A DNA stretch of 64,000 bases from UBA7672 sp044224605 (GTDB lineage Bacteria; Pseudomonadota; Alphaproteobacteria; Caulobacterales; Hyphomonadaceae): assembly GCA_044224605.1 (NCBI GenBank), contig JBGAKC010000014.1, positions 48,247 to 112,246 of the forward strand, in the 5' to 3' direction. The position numbers and the translations under genes are program-made. Positions within the stretch are counted from its first letter, which is position 1. Each line of letters opens with the position of its first letter. The notes beneath the pieces are model-generated. The model worked only from the letters and a program-made list of their open reading frames with translations. It had not been told where the DNA came from and made no database searches. This document shows positions 8,904 to 16,636 of the stretch, in pieces.

Positions 8904-8933
8904 GGAGGCCCGACTTAGGGTCGGGGCGCCTCC
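8904..8933 (-). promoter_or_regulatory. Long hairpin in the cysD leader
   Basis: GGAGGC-CCGAC and GTCGG-(3 nt)-GCCTCC form an 11-bp interrupted stem with a 5-nt loop. It sits 37 nt upstream of the chosen cysD start, inside what would otherwise be an N-terminal extension lacking homology. It may be a leader regulatory structure. There is no T-run, so it is not an obvious intrinsic terminator. I could not match it to a known riboswitch. Confidence 0.35.
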
Positions 8934-9079
8934 CGGTAAAGCGCACACGCCTCAACTCAGGTCCTACGCCACCTTAACAGTGAAATCCCAAGGGATTTTT
9001 CCGGTGTTTGACGGATCGCCGCCTTGGTGGCGCCACTGTCGCAATTCGTGTTTAACTGCCGGAAAGCAAAGAGGAAACG

Positions 9080-11644
9080 ATGCGGAAGATTCTGATCATC
9101 GTGGGTGGGCTTCTTGTGCTCCTTCTCGGAGCCCTCCTGATCATTCCGAACCTGATCCCGCAGGAGGTCTATCGGGCCAAGATCGAGGAAGAGGCCTCCA
9201 AGGCTCTTGGCCGGAAGGTTAGCGTGACCGGCAATATCGGGGTCAGCATCTTCCCCCGCCTGGAAGCCCGCGCCGGCGCTTCGACGATCGCGAACCCGGA
9301 CGGGTTCGGCGATAAGCCCTTCGCCTCGATGAAAGAACTTCGGGCCGCGGTCGCCCTCTGGCCCCTGCTCTTCCAGAGCGTCGAGATCGAGGAGTTCGTC
9401 CTCGTCGAGCCGACCATCGGCCTCGTGAGCCTGGAAGACGGCAAGAACAACTGGACATTCGACATTGGCGGCAGCCCGCAACCTGACGGTCAGCAGCCTG
9501 CGCAAGGCAGCTCAATAGGCGCAACCCTGCGTGATGTGCGTATCGAGAAAGGCGCGGTCTCCTATGACGACCGCAAGACGAAGACGGTTCATGCGCTCCG
9601 GGACTTCGATCTTTCGGCCGACATGCAGGCGCTGGATAAGCCACTGTCGTTCAAGGCGTCGGGACTGGCGGACGAACTGGTGTTCAAGCTCGAGTCCCGG
9701 CTCGAGAACCCGAAGGCGATGCTCGACGGCGTGACGTCGCCTGCCTCGATCAAGATCGAAACCGACCTTGTGAAAACATCGCTGGACGGCACGCTGGCGC
9801 TGGGGGCGAAGCCCACTTTCGATTTCAAGTTCGACGGCGAAATTCCTTCAGCCGTGAAACTGGCAGACGCCTTTCAGATCAAGGACCTGCCTGCACGTGG
9901 AGTGCTGAACAAGCTTTCACTCAACGGCCAGGCTTTCGGCACGTTCGACGACATCACTTTGAAGATCGCCAGCGCCAAGCACGAAGGTCCGCTGCTTAAT
10001 GCTAACCTCAAGGGCGAGGCACACATTGCGCAGGCAATCAGCCTCGCACTCGAAGCGTCTGCAGAAGTTCCCCAACTGGCCCAGCTTGCCAAGGCCATGA
10101 ACATCGAGGCGCCCGCCGCAAGCGCGCTCGGCAAGGCGACAGCCACGACGAAGATCACCGGCACGCTCGATGATCTGACGTTCAACAATGTGAACTTCAC
10201 GCACAACAGCGGCCTGCTGAACCTGCTTTTCAACGGCAGTGCCGAGCTGAAAAAGGAACTGACCTTCGCCGGAAATCTGACCATCGCGGCGCCTGACCTT
10301 CGCAAGCTGGCCGCAGCTGCAGGGGCCCAGCTTCCGGCAGGCGACGTCTACAAATCGTTCCAGCTCACCGGACAGACATCCGGCAGCGCTCAGGATGTCC
10401 TTCTTAAGAACGCTGTGCTCCAGTTCGACGATATCCGCGGTACAGGCGAAGCTGCTCTCAACCTCAGCGCCGGGCGGCCACGCCTCACCGGCGCGCTAAC
10501 GACCAACGCCATCAACATCACGCCCTACGCTGCAGCTTCGGGTGCGCCAACTGAGGAACCGCCTCCATCGACAAAGGGCTGGGGAAACACCCCGATTGAT
10601 CTCGCGCCCCTGCGCCTCGCCGATGCTGACCTCGTCCTAAAGACCGGCGGCGTCACGTTCGACAAGTTCGACTTCGGCACTTCGAACATTGTGGTGAAAC
10701 TCGCCGGCGGCAAGCTGACCGCCGATCTCAAACAGACAACGCTTTTTGGCGGCGCCGGCGGCGCCAGCTTCGTCGCCGACGGCAGTGGATCGCAGCCCGC
10801 GATCGCCCTCAAAGCCAACATCGACAACCTCAAGCTGAAGCCTCTGCTTTCAGCCGCGTCTGGCTTCGAGATGATCGATGGAAAGGGCGGTCTCAACATC
10901 GATATCGCCGGCTCGGGTGCGAACTTGCAGACAATGATGAGTTCGCTTGTCGGCAAGGGCGACTTCAAGTTCGACGAAGGCATCCTGAAAGGCGTCAATC
11001 TGCAGGAACTCGGGAAAGCTGCGCAGACAGCGTTGACGTCTAAGAGCCTCTCGCTCGGCGCGTTTTCGGCCAATGCGCAGACGAACTTCAATGCGCTGAA
11101 CACCAGCTTCGCGATGAAGGACGGTGTCGCCGTCCTGACCGGGCTCACGCTTGAAGCCGACGGCTTCAACGTCTCCGGCGGCGGCGCGCTCGACATCGGC
11201 AAGCAGCAGGTGCAACTGAGCATGTTCCCGGAATTCAAGGACAAGAAGGCCGGACTCAACGGCTACGGCCTTCCGATCAAGCTCGCCGGCGGATGGGATG
11301 GCATCGGCCTCTCGCTCGACTGGGACTTTTTGAAGGACAAGGCCGTGGCCGGCGTGCAGGCGAAGGCTGGATCACAGATCCAGAACGAGCTCAACAAGCT
11401 CGGCGACGACCTGCGCAACAAGTTCGGTCTCGGTGGTTCGTCCAAGCCCGCAGCGGAAACGCAGACGCCGGCAACACCTGCGCCTGCGCCTGCGCCTGCG
11501 CCTGCCCCTGCCACTCCGCCAGAGGGGGGCCAGCAAGCCCAGCCCTCCCCGCAGGCTCAGGAATCGCCTCAGTCAGCCCAGGACCGCCTGAAGGCTGAAG
11601 CCGACAAGGCGTTCAAGAAGCTGCTGGGCAAGGACAAGAACTGA
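9080..11644 (+). CDS. AsmA family protein
   Basis: This 854-aa protein begins with one N-terminal membrane helix (ILIIVGGLLVLLLGALLII) and continues with the AsmA N-terminal domain (ALGRKVSVTGNIGVSIFPRLE) and a long beta-rich body. The AsmA-like C-terminal region (GGGALDIGKQQVQLSMFP) is followed by a Pro-Ala repeat and a charged, coiled tail. AsmA-like proteins are inner-membrane-anchored periplasmic proteins, structurally related to lipid-bridging (VPS13-like) proteins and tied to outer-membrane homeostasis. It is divergent from cysD and stands alone. The Pro-Ala stretch is encoded by a repeat at about 11469-11512. Confidence 0.9.
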   Translation: MRKILIIVGGLLVLLLGALLIIPNLIPQEVYRAKIEEEASKALGRKVSVTGNIGVSIFPRLEARAGASTIANPDGFGDKPFASMKELRAAVALWPLLFQSVEIEEFVLVEPTIGLVSLEDGKNNWTFDIGGSPQPDGQQPAQGSSIGATLRDVRIEKGAVSYDDRKTKTVHALRDFDLSADMQALDKPLSFKASGLADELVFKLESRLENPKAMLDGVTSPASIKIETDLVKTSLDGTLALGAKPTFDFKFDGEIPSAVKLADAFQIKDLPARGVLNKLSLNGQAFGTFDDITLKIASAKHEGPLLNANLKGEAHIAQAISLALEASAEVPQLAQLAKAMNIEAPAASALGKATATTKITGTLDDLTFNNVNFTHNSGLLNLLFNGSAELKKELTFAGNLTIAAPDLRKLAAAAGAQLPAGDVYKSFQLTGQTSGSAQDVLLKNAVLQFDDIRGTGEAALNLSAGRPRLTGALTTNAINITPYAAASGAPTEEPPPSTKGWGNTPIDLAPLRLADADLVLKTGGVTFDKFDFGTSNIVVKLAGGKLTADLKQTTLFGGAGGASFVADGSGSQPAIALKANIDNLKLKPLLSAASGFEMIDGKGGLNIDIAGSGANLQTMMSSLVGKGDFKFDEGILKGVNLQELGKAAQTALTSKSLSLGAFSANAQTNFNALNTSFAMKDGVAVLTGLTLEADGFNVSGGGALDIGKQQVQLSMFPEFKDKKAGLNGYGLPIKLAGGWDGIGLSLDWDFLKDKAVAGVQAKAGSQIQNELNKLGDDLRNKFGLGGSSKPAAETQTPATPAPAPAPAPAPATPPEGGQQAQPSPQAQESPQSAQDRLKAEADKAFKKLLGKDKN

Positions 11645-11650
11645 TCCGCC

Positions 11651-11875
11651 CTATTTCGGCAGGATCGAACTGATCGGCCCCTGGGCGTTGATACGCCCAT
11701 AGGCGCCGCCGCCGATGCCGACCAGAAGGCCCGCCGCCATGGTGGCAATGAGCGTCCAGTTGCGATCCGGCTTGTCGACCTCCTGCGCCACCACAATGGC
11801 AAGCGTCAGTCCGCCCGCCTTAAGGAACCGCATCGTGCTGGACAGAATCGCCGCCTTGTCTGTCTTCCGCGCCAT
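11651..11875 (-). CDS. Small membrane protein, 74 aa
   Basis: From the ATG at 11875 (MARKTDKAAILSS) the protein has two hydrophobic stretches, LKAGGLTLAIVVAQE and WTLIATMAAGLLVGIGGGAYG, and ends in GPISSILPK. The frame continues upstream to 11971, but that part is arginine/proline-rich and looks non-coding. It converges on asmA (6-nt gap). I recognise no family. Confidence 0.65.
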   Translation of the reverse strand: MARKTDKAAILSSTMRFLKAGGLTLAIVVAQEVDKPDRNWTLIATMAAGLLVGIGGGAYGRINAQGPISSILPK

Positions 11876-12138
11876 GAATGACTCCCGCTTTCCACTGCAC
11901 GCCTGCCGCGCAGCATGGGGAGTTTCCGGCGGGTTTCGCTGGCGGAGGGCGGACGCAGCCCGCCATCCCACCAGCCGCAGCCCTGGAAGACCAGAAATGC
12001 AAGGATTTCTGCGCCGTACGAGCCGGAATTATCCAACGTCCGGCCGGCTGAATTCAGCCGGATTCGGCGCCTTGCAGGCCGATGGCCTTGGGGTTATGAC
12101 CACGGCCTTCGCGCACGCCCTCGGGCGCTGCTCTGAAT

Positions 12139-12215
12139 GCCGGCTTAGCTCAGTTGGTTAGAGCGCTAGATTGTGGATCTAGAGGTCCCCGGTTCGAGCC
12201 CGGGAGCTGGTACCA
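12139..12215 (+). tRNA. tRNA-His (anticodon GTG), CCA encoded
   Basis: A full cloverleaf is present. The acceptor GCCGGCT (12139-12145) pairs with AGCTGGT (12205-12211) with two G-U pairs, including G1:U72. The anticodon stem CTAGA/TCTAG holds the loop TTGTGGA with anticodon GTG, and the T arm is CCCGG/CCGGG around TTCGAGC. The discriminator is A73, followed by encoded CCA. The base before G1 is T, so no G-1 is encoded. The A73/U72/no-G-1 combination is the unusual tRNA-His form known from many alphaproteobacteria. The 3' half is the attachment repeat of the downstream island. Confidence 0.97.
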
Positions 12216-12216
12216 G
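12171..12216 (+). repeat. Left attachment repeat (attL), 3' half of tRNA-His
   Basis: This 46-bp stretch, from the anticodon loop (TTGTGGA) through CCA plus one base, is identical to 32516-32561. The left neighbour base differs (A versus T). Anticodon-loop-to-3'-end is the usual crossover segment for tyrosine integrases that use tRNA genes. Confidence 0.9.
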
Positions 12217-12761
12217 AAAATCAAGCACTTAGCTCGACCACCTTCCTCTCACATGCAGTCGGGGTTGCAACTGGGGTTGCAGAAATTGTGGTCGCTCATC
12301 TCACCGGTATGTGAACGCGTCCGTAGCTGTCACTCGACATTGGCGTAGGCCGTGTCCGGCTAGGGGATGACTGCCTGCAGACTAGGAACGCTGTCTATCC
12401 GCTCGATGTCAGGTTCGATGGAAGACCGCGACAGTGGCCGCTCGCGTGCCGAGTTCAGGGGACGGTCGGCTGAACCGGTTTTGACCTGCCCCAAGACGTT
12501 CAGACCGCCACTAGCTTGATTTGGCGGCGGACATGACATCCCTCCGCTCAAACATCCCATGGTCCGAAAATCCTGCGGCAGGTCACGGGTACGCTGTCCT
12601 GACGACGTCGACTGCTTGCCAACCGCGGAGACTGCGGCGGAAAAATGCATTGCCCATCAACAGGCAAGCATTTCCCTCCTTGCTGTCCGCGCTCCCGCAT
12701 TTCCTTGCGCTCTTGCAGCGCAGTGGGCAGGCTGTCTTTGTCGGAAGAGTGGGGGAATGTG
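12217..12761. other. Island left end, no supported gene
   Basis: No frame here looks coding. Just inside the attachment repeat is a short direct repeat: GGGGTTGCA at 12261-12269 and again at 12273-12281. Open frames running out of the tRNA are chance products. A MITE-like element occupies 12482-12585. No integrase remnant was recognised. Confidence 0.5.
12482..12585. repeat. MITE-like element copy 1, 104 bp
   Basis: It starts TGACCTGCCCCAAGACGTTC and ends in the inverse GGTCCGAAAATCCTGCGGCA-GGTCA, giving imperfect terminal inverted repeats of about 25 bp. After the left repeat comes CGCCACTAGCTT, shared with copy 3. TG...CA ends are typical of IS3-type elements. It has no coding capacity and no clear target duplication. 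Confidence 0.6.
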
Positions 12762-15700
12762 GTGGCCAAGCACGACAGCGTTGCGACGCCTTGGGCAAAG
12801 TATCGGTACAAGGCCTTCATCAGCTATTCGCATCGCGACCGCCTTTGGGCGGAACGCCTCGAGTCCTATCTAGATGCTTATAAGACACCCCGATCGCTAC
12901 GGGGACGCTGGACGCCTGAGGGCCCGGTGCCAACGGCGCTGTCACCTGTTTTTCGTGATCGGTCCAGCCTGGCCGCCGATCACGATCTCACCGACGCGCT
13001 GAAGGGGAGCATCGACGATTCGGCGACACTGATCGTCATTTGCAGTCCGGCCGCGTCGAAGTCGGACTACGTCAATAAGGAGATCGAACACTTCAAAGCC
13101 ACGGGGCGCTCACATCGCGTTTTCGCAATTGTGGTGGACGGCAAGCCGGAGTCGGGCGGTGAGACTGAGTGTTTCCCGCCTGCGTTCCTCACAACCCCTC
13201 CAGCGGCAGCAGACGCACGTCCCGTCGAGGAGGGAGGCGATGGAGAAGAAGCCGCGATCATCAAGGTCGTTGCCGGCATTCTTTGCGTGGATCCTATCGA
13301 TTTGTCGGAAAAGGAGAATGCGGCACTTAAGAGACGCGCGGCGCGTGCGCGCATCACCGCGGTCGCCATGGGAGCTTTGGCGCTTGCTTCTACAGGATTG
13401 GCAGCAGTCGGATGGGAGCGGAATCTCGCCGCGCAGGCGAATGCTCGGATAGCAGAAGAAAACCGCAGCAAGGCATTTGAGGCGCTTGATGGCGTGATGG
13501 CGCTTATTGGAAACGAGGATTACCGGCCCGCAAGTGGCTTTGGCGAGTTCGAAAATGCAGTGTCGGCCATCGTTGTCCCGTTCTACGAGAGCTTCACGGA
13601 TCAAGTCGGACAAGACCCTGCATTCAGTCGTCAGGTCGGACGCGCCTATGCCCATCAGGCAGGACTTGCCGACGGTGCCGGCAAGCGTGCGGAGGCGCTT
13701 CTGCTTCACAAAAAGTCTTATGACACGTTGCTCGCGGCGGTGCGTGCCAAGGCGGTCGACGCCAAGGCGCTTGATACCTTTTACGATGCGGCCGGCATTT
13801 ACGCCTGGCGACTGATGGATGGAGGTGAGATCGAGCTTGCCCGCTCAATCCTGAAGGAAGGCGAACAGGCAGGCTTGAGCGTCGGGTTGAACGAGCAGGA
13901 TATCCCGGAGCCTCTCGGGTTGATCGCTTTCGTCAACTCTCAAGGACGATTGGCGGATTCGTCCGAAGACAGCACAGCGTCGCTCGCATTTATGAAGCGC
14001 ACTGAGGCGTTGGCACGCACCGCGTTAAAAAAACGTCCCAATGATCTCTCCCTTCAGCTTGCGCTCGCGAACTCACTTAGCAACCAAGGTCTGGACTACA
14101 ATGAACTTGAGAAAAAGTCCGAAGCACGCGCGGCGAACGTTGCAGCGTGTGAAATCCGCAATGCCGCCTATGCTGCCCGGCCATTCGATCCACGGGTAAT
14201 GAAGGGTCGGCTTGATTGTCTTGTCAGCGAATCTGGTTTTCAACGCGACAACGGCAAGGTTGTCGATGCCTCCCAGATGGCCAAGCAAGCAATTGAACTT
14301 GCGCAGCTTGCCCGTCGGACACATCCTGAAAGCCCGAACTTCGTTGAGTATGAGGCTCGCGCAAACACTTACCTCGCCCTGGCTGCGGAACGGGCGGGAG
14401 ATACTCCTCTACGTCTATCCGCCCTACAGAGAGCCATGGATATTTGGGTCGCGCATTTGGTGCCCACACCGGTCGCGCCGACTACAAGCTTCTGGGTCAG
14501 CTATGATTTCAGCAATTTCGCAGGCGCGTTGGTCGATGGCGACCAAGCGCTGCGTCTATCCAAGCTCAGGCCGGTCTATGATGCGTTTCGTGGGGCGGCG
14601 GACGCCTTTCCTGAAATCTCCACCTACAATGAAGTGGTGGCCGAAGCGGCTTCCGGCATGGCGGCGGCCCTCAAGTCCAAGACGGCAGACGGTGACCTGA
14701 AGGAGAAAGTCGCGCTACTCGAGACTTCACTCAAATACTCGGATCGGTATCGCCCCTCTGAGACGCCATCGAGATACGACGCGAAGTATGAAAAATATTG
14801 TGAGACGAGAGCGGACCTCGGAAAGGCTCTCCAAGACCTAGGCGACAGCGAGCGAAGCAAGGCGGTGTTTGAAAAGCTTCTCGAAATTTGCGAGCCGTTT
14901 CTCGCGAAGTACCCGTTTGACTATTGGGTCCGCATCCCGATCGAGACCGCGCATATCAGCTTGGCCCGGATATACCGAAGCAAAGGAGAAGCTGCGGCGG
15001 CTGTGCCGCATCTTGAGTACGGTGTCGAGTGGCGGATCTCTGAGTCGGCCAGCATGCTTTCTGAAATGTATCGGAAGGGTGAGGGAGTTCAAAAAGATAT
15101 CGCGAAGTCTGATGACTTCGCTGCACGCGCTGACCTGTGGCCCATGAAACGCTTTACGGTGCCAATTGATTTTGGCGGTGTGTCGCATCCGTTTCATATC
15201 TACGTTCGCGAATGGCCTGAAAAATATCCGTATCTCGGCATCTCTGATCAGGCGGAGTGGGTGAAGCAATCGCGCGGCGGCATTGTGCCAAAGGACGTCA
15301 TCGATAGTTTTGAAAAACTCCACAAGATAGCTCGCGAGAACAACGTCAGCTTCCCCGAGCTCTGCGTGTATGCGCTTGGTAAGGACGGCGCAACGAAGGC
15401 GCCGAGGAGCCTTGAGAAAATCAATCCGCGCGCCCTGACGGCAGGAAAAGCTTCCGCATTGGCGCCTGACCTTCAAAATGAGACGGGCGTTATTCTTCTC
15501 AACGGCAAGTCGTCGCTCGGCGAACCCACCTACACCTATCTTAAGCTGTCGCTCGGAAAGCTGGTCGAACTTCGGGATGTGATGAAGTCGGGCAAGGACT
15601 TTATAGCAAGCAACTACGGAGAGGTTCTGGCTTCGGGGATCGGCGAGCCACCGCCAGAATTGAAGAAGCGGATGGCCGACGACTACAATATGAAAGAGAT

Positions 15701-16199
15701 TCCGAAGCCGACAACGGCCGCCGGTTCGAGCGCACAATCGGTTTCTGGATTGGGCACTGGGGCGCCAATTCCTGACCCAAGTCCAGCGTTCAAGGTAGGA
15801 GACTTCAAGTCCGCGGCGGAACTTGGACGCAAGCGCCTAGAGGTTGTCGACAAGGCGCTGGCCGACGGACGAATAAAGGCCGCCGTTGCTGCGAGCGAAT
15901 ACGGAAACCAAGCCTACTATCTTCTTTTCGCACGGGAGTTCGTTGAATCCGAAAACATGTCGCACAAAGCCATTGCGCTTGATGGAACAAAGACTTGGCT
16001 GCTCACCAATCTCGCGTCCGCACTTATGTTCCAGGATAAGATCAAGGAGGCGGACGCGATACTCGATGCCCATCGCGGCGAGATCATGCCGGATATGATG
16101 ACGTGGGAAAAATTGGTTGCCGCGGACTTCAAACTGTTCCGTGAGAAGGGATTGGACCATCCTCACATTGCGGTCGTCTTGGCGAGGTTTGCAGACTGA
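12762..16199 (+). CDS. TIR domain - transmembrane - TPR repeat protein, 1145 aa
   Basis: Residues about 12-175 form a TIR domain: YKAFISYSHRD, then SPVFRDRSSL, LIVICSPAASKS and DYVNKEIEHF, where Glu107 matches the catalytic glutamate of NAD-cleaving TIR domains. A membrane helix at about 197-217 (AVAMGALALASTGLAAVGW) follows, then a long helical region of TPR-like repeats and a Sel1-like stretch (MYRKGEGVQKDIAKS). I chose GTG 12762 because GGGGG lies 6 nt upstream; the frame is open to 12645. Enzymatic TIR proteins often act in phage defence or signalling, so a membrane-tethered sensor-effector role is plausible but unproven. It is the first gene of the island and has no operon partner. Confidence 0.85.
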   Translation: MAKHDSVATPWAKYRYKAFISYSHRDRLWAERLESYLDAYKTPRSLRGRWTPEGPVPTALSPVFRDRSSLAADHDLTDALKGSIDDSATLIVICSPAASKSDYVNKEIEHFKATGRSHRVFAIVVDGKPESGGETECFPPAFLTTPPAAADARPVEEGGDGEEAAIIKVVAGILCVDPIDLSEKENAALKRRAARARITAVAMGALALASTGLAAVGWERNLAAQANARIAEENRSKAFEALDGVMALIGNEDYRPASGFGEFENAVSAIVVPFYESFTDQVGQDPAFSRQVGRAYAHQAGLADGAGKRAEALLLHKKSYDTLLAAVRAKAVDAKALDTFYDAAGIYAWRLMDGGEIELARSILKEGEQAGLSVGLNEQDIPEPLGLIAFVNSQGRLADSSEDSTASLAFMKRTEALARTALKKRPNDLSLQLALANSLSNQGLDYNELEKKSEARAANVAACEIRNAAYAARPFDPRVMKGRLDCLVSESGFQRDNGKVVDASQMAKQAIELAQLARRTHPESPNFVEYEARANTYLALAAERAGDTPLRLSALQRAMDIWVAHLVPTPVAPTTSFWVSYDFSNFAGALVDGDQALRLSKLRPVYDAFRGAADAFPEISTYNEVVAEAASGMAAALKSKTADGDLKEKVALLETSLKYSDRYRPSETPSRYDAKYEKYCETRADLGKALQDLGDSERSKAVFEKLLEICEPFLAKYPFDYWVRIPIETAHISLARIYRSKGEAAAAVPHLEYGVEWRISESASMLSEMYRKGEGVQKDIAKSDDFAARADLWPMKRFTVPIDFGGVSHPFHIYVREWPEKYPYLGISDQAEWVKQSRGGIVPKDVIDSFEKLHKIARENNVSFPELCVYALGKDGATKAPRSLEKINPRALTAGKASALAPDLQNETGVILLNGKSSLGEPTYTYLKLSLGKLVELRDVMKSGKDFIASNYGEVLASGIGEPPPELKKRMADDYNMKEIPKPTTAAGSSAQSVSGLGTGAPIPDPSPAFKVGDFKSAAELGRKRLEVVDKALADGRIKAAVAASEYGNQAYYLLFAREFVESENMSHKAIALDGTKTWLLTNLASALMFQDKIKEADAILDAHRGEIMPDMMTWEKLVAADFKLFREKGLDHPHIAVVLARFAD

Positions 16200-16636
16200 T
16201 CTCTAACCCGCTCGCGTAGCCTCGCGGTCCGACCAGGCTGGCTTTGGCGACGATTGCCGATGAGATTGGCAAACGTCGGACGGGTTTGATTGGGCGATCA
16301 CGTTCCTAACCATAAGCCCAAGCGCTTCGGTGAAACCGGTTCATTCCTAAGCCATGCTGACCTGCCCTCGACGTTTCGGAGCGCGACGCGCATTTGGATG
16401 ATTGCATAGGCCACACGCCCCTTGCTGAGAGCTGAGGCGACTCATGATCCGGAAATCTTGAAGCAGGTTGTAAACAGGCGGTGTCCTGCTCCAGGATTTT
16501 CGGACCAACCTTCCGGTCGGGGGGATGCTGACGCTGTCCCCAGTTGATCTTGCCTCAAGCGACTCTTGGTCCGAAAATCATGTGGCAGGTCAACGCTCTA
16601 ATATCCGAGCGCGATGGGATTCCTGGCAGCAGAACT
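16200..16636. other. Intergenic region with mobile-element ends
   Basis: No gene is supported between the TIR gene and the convergent end of glcB. The right half holds MITE-like copy 2 (16482-16592) and, just before it at 16446-16470, a single diverged inverted-repeat end (GATCCGGAAATCTTGAAGCA). These suggest repeated insertion of the same small element. Confidence 0.5.
16482..16592. repeat. MITE-like element copy 2, 111 bp
   Basis: The left end TGTCCTGCTCCAGGATTTTC-GGACC and the right end GGTCCGAAAATCATGTGGCA-GGTCA are inverted repeats matching those of copies 1 and 3. The interior differs in sequence and there is no coding capacity. Confidence 0.55.

Noticed and set aside
8867..9079. SAM- or SAH-type riboswitch upstream of cysD
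   Set aside because: A strong hairpin exists, but I could not match the conserved cores of the known alphaproteobacterial SAM or SAH riboswitches.
12154..12348. Open frame running through tRNA-His into the island
   Set aside because: It reads through the tRNA itself; such frames occur by chance at tRNA genes and have no ribosome site.
14838..15737. 299-codon antisense frame inside the TIR-TPR gene
   Set aside because: Fully inside a well-supported gene on the other strand; a typical shadow frame of GC-rich DNA.
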